This document shows, piece after piece, positions 56,301-64,000 of a stretch of 64,000 bases of DNA. The translations under genes were made by a program, and so were the position numbers. The notes under the pieces are model-generated. The model did no database searches. It was not told the DNA's origin and worked only from the letters and a program-made list of their open reading frames with translations. Each line of letters begins with the position of its first letter. Within the stretch, counting starts at the first letter, position 1. Source of the stretch: Brachionus rotundiformis (lineage: Eukaryota; Rotifera; Eurotatoria; Ploima; Brachionidae); NCBI GenBank assembly GCA_016802295.1, contig JAESIW010000137.1, positions 739,592-803,591 on the forward strand. Reading direction: 5' to 3'.

Positions 56301-59300
56301 ATTACATAAATCAAATACATTTGAACATTCTAAAGAAAAGAGATATATCAAGTAAAGCTTTTGATAAGAAAAATGTAAAATATCTTTAATAAATTAAATC
56401 AGCCTACTAACTTCTGACTAAAGTTCATTCAAGTTTCTAATAGGTTCCTTATTAAGATTCGTATAATTTATTTCATTTTAATACCTATACAGGATTTTGT
56501 AAGTTTATTCAGGATTCAAAATTTCAGTTTTGTTTTGAATTTTCCTTAGGATCCCTAGATAAAATCTTACACTATTTGAATCTATACAAATAAAAATGAG
56601 AATTAGCAAAAATTCTTTTCAGGTTCCTTTAAAAAATTTATAAGGATCCTAAACCCTGATTTTCCCAAATAAGTGTCAAAAATCACTATAAGAGACAAGG
56701 AAAAAGAAGTCTAATATCGATCCTATTAAAAATTTCTACAGGTTCTACTCGAATATATTTGGTTTTGGGCTCCATTTTTTGTTCAAAGAGATATTTTATT
56801 AGGTTGACATTTAAAACATTTTCAGTTTTTATTTATTGTAAACAAAACAATTATATTTTAAAATAACAAAAAAAAATTAATTGGAATAAAACCAATTTCA
56901 AATTCATAAGCGAAATATTGATCTTCCATTTTCTTTAAGTCTTGATTTAATTCTTAGGTCTTTAGCCAAAAAGTTTTTATTAGCTTAAGAAAATCTAACC
57001 TGTCTTTTTGAAGATAACTATTGCATATGCTATCGGGCAACCCAAAATATCACTTGGGATAATATGGAATATCAATGTTTAAGATGCGGAATTAAACTAA
57101 AAAAATTTCCAAATTTGGATATCGGTATTAAGAGCGGCGAAGAGTCAGATTTTCATTCAATAGTTATTGCTGCCAAGAAAATATGAGTAAAAATAGAAAC
57201 AGCTAGTGAATCAATAGGAAAAAGAAAACGCGGTAGACCTGTAGGATCAAAAAACAGAAATAGATAAAAATTAATTATTTAAAAAAAATTTTTTTCTTTT
57301 ATTTTATTTTAGATCAATTTGTTATTTTTCTAATTAGTTAACCCCTACTTTACTATTTTTTTTTAAATTGCATAGAAATAACATAAGTGATAATTATATA
57401 CCATTTGAATAAATCATACTTTTGATTTATTCAATTCAATTTTAAATATTTATTCTAATGCTTGGATAAAATTTAATAAGAAAAAATTTTATTATACAGT
57501 TCTTGTAAAAGACAATGATTTAATTTAAATGACAATGATTCAAAATTTTAACTCATTTTATTTGTCATTTTATGTTGGTAGAGATGACCATGAAAAAAGC
57601 ATCATTGCTTATATAAAGTAGATAGTTTTAATTGTAAGTGAAAATTTTTTTAAGCTTTATATTGATCGTCATTAGAATTTTTATCTACAAGAAATACTTG
57701 AAGAAATATTCAATCTATTAATAAATTGATTGACCACAATGACCCACAGTAGGTTAAATTCAAGGATGAGCATTTGAGCATTGAGGTTGCCCTAATTGAG
57801 GAATTTGTAGATCAAAGAGCGAAAAAATGGCATCAAAGAAAATGATTAGATTGGATTGGAATGTAACCCAAACTAATTCCATTCTGTTACCAAGTATTTT
57901 AGGTAACAATTAGAAATTTAGCTACTTTTTAAAAATTACCTATATTCAAGAAGAAAAAAAAATCAATCTTAGACTAATTTAAAAAATTAACATTAAATTA
58001 TTCAACTAAAAAAGAAATTATTTTTGAAAACTACTACTTTCGACTTCTCTTTTTGTTGGAATAATTTCTTAACTGCATTGTATTTTTAATTAAATTATAA
58101 AAAAATAGGCTTTCTGAAAAACGCCTTAGGATATTGTCCAATTTATAAATTTTTTTTATTAAAAATAAGTTATTTAAGAGATTTAATAAACTTTTAATAA
58201 AATTTAAAATAAATAGAAAAATATTTACCCATTTGTGTCGAATATTTCGAAGCCGTATATGTCAAGAATACCAATGACTGTTTCTTTTGAGCCTGTTTTG
58301 ATTGTATTTTTCACGTCTAATATCTCATTTATTTTTGTGAATATGAACGAAAATAATTGTTCATAAATAGCTTTTGCTAAGGCATCTCTGGCATAATTGG
58401 CTTCCAAAACGGAATGATGTGTGGTAACTAGCTCCCTTGAACCGCTAGCAATCAACCGAGTGGTCAAAGCTTTGATCAAATCATTCTCTTCCAATTTTAA
58501 AAGCTTGGAAACAATGCGTATTTCGTTCAGGCATTGATTGCTTATTTTTGCTTGAGCATGGTGTGCAAATTTACCATCTATTGGATTGTTATTAACATCC
58601 CTCTCATTTGATTCAAATTTCAAATTTCCCAAATGAATCACAGAAGCCACTATGCTCCAAATGGTCTTTATTAGACCTTTGTCAAAATTGGAAATTCTCA
58701 TTGCCTCATTGACAGTTCTATAATTTTGTCTATCGTCCATTCCTTGGGACACATTTTCGCCACCTTGGTTAATATAAGAATACTTTTTAAAGTCCGAAGC
58801 CTTGAGGCTGTATTCGGACAGCTCTGAATCGGACGCTCCGTACAGAAGACAATAAAAAGAATGAAAATTTCTCTCGCCCTTTTGTTGGTAAACAACTCGT
58901 GACTTTTCCAACAAATAGTTGACAAGTTTTCCTCCAACCGGATCACCCTTGAAGTCAAATGCAATGTCCATATATTTGCCAAATCGACTTGAGTTGTCGT
59001 TCCGGTTAGTTCTCGCATTACCAAAGCATTCTAAAATATTGTTCGATTGGAGAAGAATGTTTTTGACTCTTGGAATAAGTTTTATTCAATAAATAAATAT
59101 CTCAATTTTATTAATTACTTTTCAATATCTTGTTTTCCGCTGACATTGGTAACCTCGGATATGTATTTGAGAATAATTTTGGAAGCTTCCGTTTTGCCAC
59201 TGCCAGATTCTCCAGATATCACTATGCAACTGTCTTTGACCTGCCGCTTCATGACTTTGTATGCCGACTCGGCAATGGCAAATATGTGCGGTGGTCGTTC

Positions 59301-59568
59301 GAATATTTCCCTACCCTTGTATTGGCGCACATACTCATTGCCAAATATGTCCAGTTGCTTGTACGGATTCACCGACACAACCACCTCGCCTATATAAGTG
59401 TATATCTTATTTTTGTCGAATCTTAAAGTATTTATTTTTAGCCTCCAACGAATCATGTGAAAAGTGCCAATACCTTAGCTTTAAATTTTTCATGAACTCA
59501 TCAATATTTATGCTGTCCAGCAGGACAAAATCGCCCACACCATTTTCCGGTCCTTCGAAAGAATTCAT
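53365..59568 (-). CDS. MYO1D: Class I unconventional myosin, MYO1D-like, 1024 aa, 10 exons
   Basis: Single-headed actin motor linking membranes to actin. Exons (-): 59474-59568, 59119-59421, 58229-59068, 55239-55524, 54538-55191, 54364-54485, 54053-54299, 53896-53997, 53572-53846, 53365-53515. Phases all agree and the length is near human MYO1D (1006 aa). The motor starts NIDEFMKNLKLRF, then GEVVVSVNPYK, P-loop GESGSGKT (102-109; usually GESGAGKT), switch I NARTNRNDNSSRFGKY, switch II DIYGFEIFDTNGFEQFCINY and the strut HYAGDVKYNIKGFIDKNKDS. Then FYVRCIKPNE and ENVRVRRAGFAYR. Two IQ-like repeats follow (FWRGALARKYFAQL, ANKICQYYKKFKFRNY), then a basic TH1 tail (VITDKYMYRL) without an SH3 domain, as in the short-tailed 1D/1G group. 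Intron 3 is 2.7 kb and repeat-filled; the others are 49-70 nt. Confidence 0.95.
55715..55760. repeat. Dispersed repeat, copy B, in the large myosin intron
   Basis: CTGTATCGAGCTAAAGCTCT and the following AT-rich bases match 51262-51300 in the same orientation. The neighbouring 55800-55930 block is less AT-rich and may belong to the same element. Confidence 0.5.
57064..57267 (+). pseudogene. AT-hook/C-x2-C protein remnant inside the myosin intron
   Basis: A 68-codon frame antisense to the myosin gene, interrupted by one TGA. It begins MEYQCLRCGIKLKKFP (a C-x2-C pair) and, after the stop, ends KRKRGRPVGSKNRNR, a textbook AT-hook DNA-binding motif (RGRP). Such short DNA-binding proteins occur in transposons, so this is probably a mobile-element relic. 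Confidence 0.5.
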
Positions 59569-60820
59569 TGCTAAAATCTAAACTCAACTATTTTATTTCA
59601 TAGTAATAAAAAAATATCTCAATTTAGAGTTTAAAAATTTTAATAAATTATTTTTGAAATATTTATGATCAACCGATAAAGGTAAATTTAAGCTTTTCTC
59701 ATATTAACTGAAAATAAATGTTTATGTGACAGCAACTGAATCTGGTTACTTATAATTAGTAATTTTATTATTCATATATTTTTAATAAGTCTTACGTGTA
59801 TTTCAAAATGTAATTACTCACGGATTTTTGATATTTAAAATAAAGAAAGTTATTTAAAAAAATATGCTAATTCAACTTTTAAAGCTAGTTTAGTATCTTA
59901 TCTTTTTATTTTAATTTAACTTTAAATTTTTAGAATACCATAAAGTAAAATCTAAGACAAAATGATACTATGGAATAAAGAAGATAGCATATGTTAATAT
60001 ATCATAGTCATAAAATCAATCAACAAACACTTTACTGTTGACTAAACATTAAAACGATTTTTATTTTATAGACTGATTTTTAAAGGTTAAAAATAATTAA
60101 AAAGCTAATTGTTTTTAGTTACCTTTTTAATTTAAGAGGTTAAAGTAAAATTAAAAATAATCATTTCTAAACATTTAGAAAGTAGACTTTAGTAAAATAA
60201 AAAAAAAATAAAGTTTTTCTTTTATATTTATAATTATTTACACTATTTATAAAACTTTTAAAAAAATATATTTGTATGAATTTAAGAATGGTTTAATGAG
60301 ATAAAAATACGAATTGATTATCAAAAGAATGTAAAATGCTAAAATTGTAAATTTATTTTTATTTTTGTTCAAATAAAATTTATAAAATTGTACCAAAAAT
60401 ACCTTTATTCAACGATTTATTGAAAAAAAACTAATATTGCTGTTTTTTTAACATGACTTTAAAATTTCATAATAACAAAAGTATAAATCTTAGGAAACAT
60501 TAACTTTAAATGCTTAGATCTTTTAAAAAATTTCTGATTTTTCAAAATAAAAATATTAAAACCAGATTTTATTTAGAAAAAAAATTGAATCCTTTTTTGT
60601 TTAGCTCATGTGTTTTTGTCTATACGAATGATTCTATTTTTCTTTTTGTATAAAAATATCATTATCATTAGACTTAATTTTTAGTAAACTTTTAGTATGT
60701 ATACCAAAACTTTATAAAAACTTTCTATTTAAAAAAAAAAATACTTTTTTTTCTTTCGGTATTAATCTTTTGACGATTAGCGACTAAATTTTCGGGCATG
60801 TGAACGATTATATTTTAGGT
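59569..60820. other. Intergenic, 1.25 kb
   Basis: AT-rich region upstream of the myosin gene. Nothing else recognised. Confidence 0.5.
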
Positions 60821-60975
60821 CGTAGACTTTTTTGTCTAGCTGACTCAAAACACTGCAATGCGATAGCGGTCAAATTAATATTTAAAAGTTAAACTTATTT
60901 TTTGTGGAAATTATCTCTTGAATTTTAACTTAGATTGCTTTATTTCGTCGATTGGGCCTAGATCTATTTTTCTGC
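60821..60975. repeat. 155-bp repeat flanking the gap, copy 1
   Basis: The sequence from CGTAGACTTTTTTGTCTAGC to the gap edge recurs at 61330-61484 with the same length and only three substitutions. It ends exactly where the N run starts. Confidence 0.95.
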
Positions 60976-61329
60976 NNNNNNNNNNNNNNNNNNNNNNNNN
61001 NNNNNNNNNNNNNNNNNNNNNNNNNNNNNNNNNNNNNNNNNNNNNNNNNNNNNNNNNNNNNNNNNNNNNNNNNNNNNNNNNNNNNNNNNNNNNNNNNNNN
61101 NNNNNNNNNNNNNNNNNNNNNNNNNNNNNNNNNNNNNNNNNNNNNNNNNNNNNNNNNNNNNNNNNNNNNNNNNNNNNNNNNNNNNNNNNNNNNNNNNNNN
61201 NNNNNNNNNNNNNNNNNNNNNNNNNNNNNNNNNNNNNNNNNNNNNNNNNNNNNNNNNNNNNNNNNNNNNNNNNNNNNNNNNNNNNNNNNNNNNNNNNNNN
61301 NNNNNNNNNNNNNNNNNNNNNNNNNNNNN
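60976..61329. other. Assembly gap (354 N)
   Basis: Run of unknown bases bounded on both sides by the same 155-bp sequence. True content and length are unknown; open frames drawn across it have no meaning. Confidence 0.99.
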
Positions 61330-61484
61330 CGTAGACTTTTTTGTCTAGCTGACTCAAAACACTGCAATCCGATAGCGGTCAAATTAATATTTAAAAGTTA
61401 AACTTATTTTTTGTGGAAATTATCTCTTGAATTTTAACTTAGATTGCTTTATTTAGTCGATTGGGCCTAGATCTATTTTCCTGC
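61330..61484. repeat. 155-bp repeat flanking the gap, copy 2
   Basis: Matches 60821-60975 from its first base after the gap. Differences are G/C in CAATGCGAT, C/A in ATTTCGTCG and T/C near the end. Confidence 0.95.
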
Positions 61485-61691
61485 ATGAGCATAAGACCCG
61501 AATCGAGTGAGAAAAACATATTCAAAATTAAATCCCACTCAAATATGCACTTAATATTTAAATATATATTTTTTTTTCATTAGAACAAACAGATAAATGT
61601 TTTATCTATTGGTTTAGAGGGCAAATTATGGATTAATGACTGGGCTAAAATCAAACATATTAAGGTGTTTACAAAGTTTTAAAAATTTATT

Positions 61692-62258
61692 TCAGAAAAC
61701 ACTTAATGAACAAATATAAAAAAAGGTTATATATGAGAAAAATTGGTGGGCTTTTTTTGCCGAGTTGCAATAGTCTGAGACACAGCAGATGTTAGATCCG
61801 AATATGGTCACATTAGAATGATCATCAACTGGTATGCATAAGCGTGAAGCACAGCCTTTGTACTCTCCATCGACACTTTTGCCCGTCCAGCATATCTGAC
61901 CAGGTTCACAGTCGATTTTTGTCTGAGTGCATGACGGTGATGAACATTGGTAACAGGACATGGTCGCATTGGGTTCAAGATTTTTCACTTTAAATTAAAT
62001 TTAAGCTACAGAATTAGTTTTGTTTGTATCAAAAATACAATCTTCGGTTATGTCTTCCTCTTCATCGTCGGTGTCAGATTTTTCTTCCTTTTTTTCCTTT
62101 TTCTCTTTTCTGTCTCTTCTACCTCCCATTCTGCGTGAATCGGCAGGCTCTTAATTTGGAGAAGTGTTAAAAGTCACCATTCAGAAACAGTAATCAGAGT
62201 TACCTAACAAATATGCCATCAAAATCAGAAAAATGGTGCAAAAAATTATAATCTTCAT
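61692..62258 (-). CDS. Ly6/uPAR three-finger protein, GPI-anchor type, 153 aa, 3 exons
   Basis: Exons (-): 62204-62258, 62039-62149, 61692-61987; introns of 54 and 51 nt; phases agree. Exon 1 is a signal peptide (MKIIIFCTIFLILMAYLL). Exon 2 encodes a short, extremely charged linker: a Lys/Glu/Arg run, then an acidic run. Exon 3 holds one LU domain with MSCYQCSSPSCTQTKIDCEP and the closing ICCVSDYCNS (CCxxDxCN signature). A hydrophobic C-terminal tail follows (FFSYITFFYICSLSVF) and fits a GPI-attachment signal. Such proteins sit on the outer cell surface and often modulate receptors or junctions. The charged stretch between signal peptide and finger domain is unusual for the family. The ligand is unknown. 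Confidence 0.85.
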
Positions 62259-63834
62259 TAGTAAAATTATTTTTATATCTATCTATTGAAGAAATCTCAA
62301 TTTAAAAAAAAAGATAAAATATTTGAAGATATTCTCAGATTTAAGTTTTGTTCTAAATTAACATAATAGAATAAATTATTAATTTAATTTAAAAAAGTTG
62401 ACTTAGAACGGATTTACCTGAAAAATGGCAAGCTCAAAACCAAAGATGAAAATTTAGCGTCGTGTATTCTTCTAAGATAAGCAATTGAGCATTTTAAATC
62501 CTTTAGAAAAATATATTTATTTGGCTTTGGCTTGCGGCTTTGAAATTTGGTTGAAAAAGAAGAAATTTTAATTTTTAAAATAAGAAAAATTTTATTTTCA
62601 ATGGTTGAATGATTGCTAATCAAACTATGTGGATAAATTATTCATCGATATGAAAATTTGGCAATTAATCGACCTAAATTAAACTATTTTCATGTACTTT
62701 CATTTTTTAAGTTATTTACATTTAAGTTATATTTAAATGAGAAGTATTTTTAAGAAAATAAATCACTCAAAAATTAATATTTTCTCACATTTTCGAATAT
62801 TTTTTGTAATAAAAGTGTTTTTTTGTCTATTTGGATTGGGTTGTGCATTTTTTGAAATCAACTGCAAACTTGAATAATTGATAAATCTTAAGCTATAATT
62901 AGTAAACAGATAATAATTTATCAAATTCAGATAAAAAATGTCTTAAACTTACAATATAAATTAATTAAAGATAATGAATGTATTATTAAAATAAGTCAAG
63001 AAATTTAATAGATAAATAAATTTCACATCATTGATTTATTAACATTTACATTTAGATATTTAGAAAATAAAAGGAAGATTTTATTTTCGAACAATTATAT
63101 ACTAAAACTGGATAAATTATTAAATTTTTTGTTAACAAGATTTTTCATCATCACTGAGAACAATTTTCAAGTTTAGTTTGGAAAAAAATTTATAAATTTC
63201 AAAAGTATTAGATTAAGTTTACTTTCATAATATAATTATTTATTTTAATATTTAAATTTTTTGAACAGAATTTTTAATAAACGAAAAAATTAAAATTTAA
63301 TGACGATTAAATTTTTTCACGTTGAAATTTATTTTATTTATTAATTAAATTAAATGAGATTATTTGACAATGCATTATCATTATTAAAAAGAAAGTTCAG
63401 CGAATAAGCAAATAAAAAAAAAACATCCAGAGGCATATTTGTATTGTCAGTATTCTGGACAAGCTTGGTTTTATTTATGTGCTGATCAATACAAAAATTT
63501 AAATTGGACAAAATACTTTACCATACATGAAAATATGTCTTGGCATTCAATTTTGAATCTTAATAGCTAAATTTTGGGATGTCAGATGGCAGAATTATAT
63601 TTCTGAAGCCTAGTTAATTTTTTTTAGTAAAAAAATTATACTCAATTTTTATCTTTTTTTTATTTTTATAAAAATATATTCTTTGATATGCGATTTTCAG
63701 AAATTAAACTTCCACCATAAAGAAACCAATCTGAGCATTCAATGCGGTGATCATGGAAAATAAACAAAAGTAAAACAAACATCGGCAATTCTACGGTTCA
63801 TTATTTTCCTCCTCTTGTAGTGTCTCTTATAATT
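62259..63834. other. Intergenic, 1.6 kb
   Basis: AT-rich. The only notable item is a + strand open segment at 63388-63570 described separately. The 69-codon - strand frame near 62414-62623 has no domain or partners. Confidence 0.4.
63388..63570 (+). other. Possible terminal exon or relic, 60 codons
   Basis: Open from just after a TAA to a TAA, without ATG. It reads KKKHPEAYLYCQYSGQAWFY, then LCADQYKNLNWTKYFTIHE. The Trp, Cys and Tyr content is unlike random AT-rich frames. No upstream exon was found and the family is not recognised. Confidence 0.25.
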
Positions 63835-64000
63835 TTAGATATTGTCTTCATTACCACAGAGCACACTTAGGGAGAAACTACCAACTTCAGGACATGTACC
63901 ACAATTATAGCTAAAACCATTCTTTAATGAAAAGTCGATCAATTTTTCATCTTCGTAGGACTTCAATGTGTGTTCATTATTTATTTTGCGCCTGAATATA
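63835..64000 (-). CDS. Unknown protein, C-terminal exon (runs off the window end)
   Basis: A 55-codon open frame on the - strand from the window edge to a TAA at 63835-63837. It includes LIDFSLKNGFSYNCGTCPEV and ends SLSVLCGNEDNI. The base composition is higher in G+C than the flanks, and the three Cys in a Gly-rich context suggest a secreted or zinc-binding protein. I do not recognise it, and without the upstream part the frame is only likely. Confidence 0.4.
   Translation of the reverse strand, partial: IFRRKINNEHTLKSYEDEKLIDFSLKNGFSYNCGTCPEVGSFSLSVLCGNEDNI

Noticed and set aside
60911..61401. Open frames of 138-150 codons across the gap
   Set aside because: They consist almost wholly of unknown bases.
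62414..62623. 69-codon minus-strand frame upstream of the Ly6 gene
   Set aside because: No recognisable motif or consistent splice connection; probably chance.
1..64000. tRNA genes, spliced-leader RNA genes, CRISPR arrays
   Set aside because: I looked for B-box-like GGTTCGAATCC, the known bdelloid spliced-leader sequence and regularly spaced repeats, and saw none; CRISPR is not expected in an animal.

Overview
The window is eukaryotic and almost certainly from a small invertebrate animal. It is very AT-rich. Its genes are cut by many tiny introns (mostly 43-60 nt, GT...AG), and the gene set is metazoan: acetyl-CoA carboxylase, INCENP, tektin-1, a HES-type bHLH-Orange-WRPW repressor, eEF2, CAF-1 p150, Hv1 proton channels, a class I myosin and a Ly6-type protein. 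LINE remnants with reverse-transcriptase motifs occur in three places. A monogonont rotifer such as Brachionus is my best guess. That is an inference from composition, intron style and family content, not a proven identification. Most gene models below were built by joining exons by hand so that phases match and conserved domains stay in frame.

Layout. 1-3761 (-): N-terminal half of acetyl-CoA carboxylase, much GC-richer than everything else. 6471-8951 (-): INCENP, divergent from TEKT1 at 9813-11176 (+). 11177-22488: a gene-poor 11 kb holding only a single-exon HES-family gene at 15908-16630 (+). 22549-25071 (-): an intronless, divergent eEF2 that looks like a retrocopy. 26431-28881 (-): CHAF1A (CAF-1 p150). 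29257-29945 (-): a dead LINE 3' end.

31041-49997: the most distinctive region. Six Hv1-like voltage-gated proton channel genes (here Hv1-1 to Hv1-6) all lie on the + strand. Five are clustered in 10 kb. The sixth lies 8 kb further on, beyond a secreted cysteine-rich gene (-), a LINE scrap and an intronless rhodopsin-like GPCR (+). Only Hv1-3 keeps every canonical voltage-sensor residue I checked. Others have swapped the selectivity-filter Asp, the S2 charge pair or the third S4 Arg. Hv1-5 and Hv1-6 share a 481-bp tract, about 99% identical and including an intron, embedded in otherwise diverged genes. This is a strong gene-conversion signature.

50104-50571 (-): a small unrecognised 120-aa gene. 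50572-53364: a repeat and pseudogene junkyard with a LINE RT fragment, a decayed copy of a myosin exon and a half RING motif. 53365-59568 (-): a complete short-tailed class I myosin (MYO1D-like, 10 exons) with a 2.7-kb intron full of repeats. 60821-61484: a 354-base N gap flanked by the same 155-bp sequence on both sides. 61692-62258 (-): a Ly6/uPAR-type GPI-anchored protein. 63835-64000 (-): the last exon of an unknown gene leaving the window.

There is no operon-like logic. Functional themes that recur are mitosis and chromatin (INCENP, CHAF1A), cilia (TEKT1) and membrane excitability or pH control (the Hv1 array).
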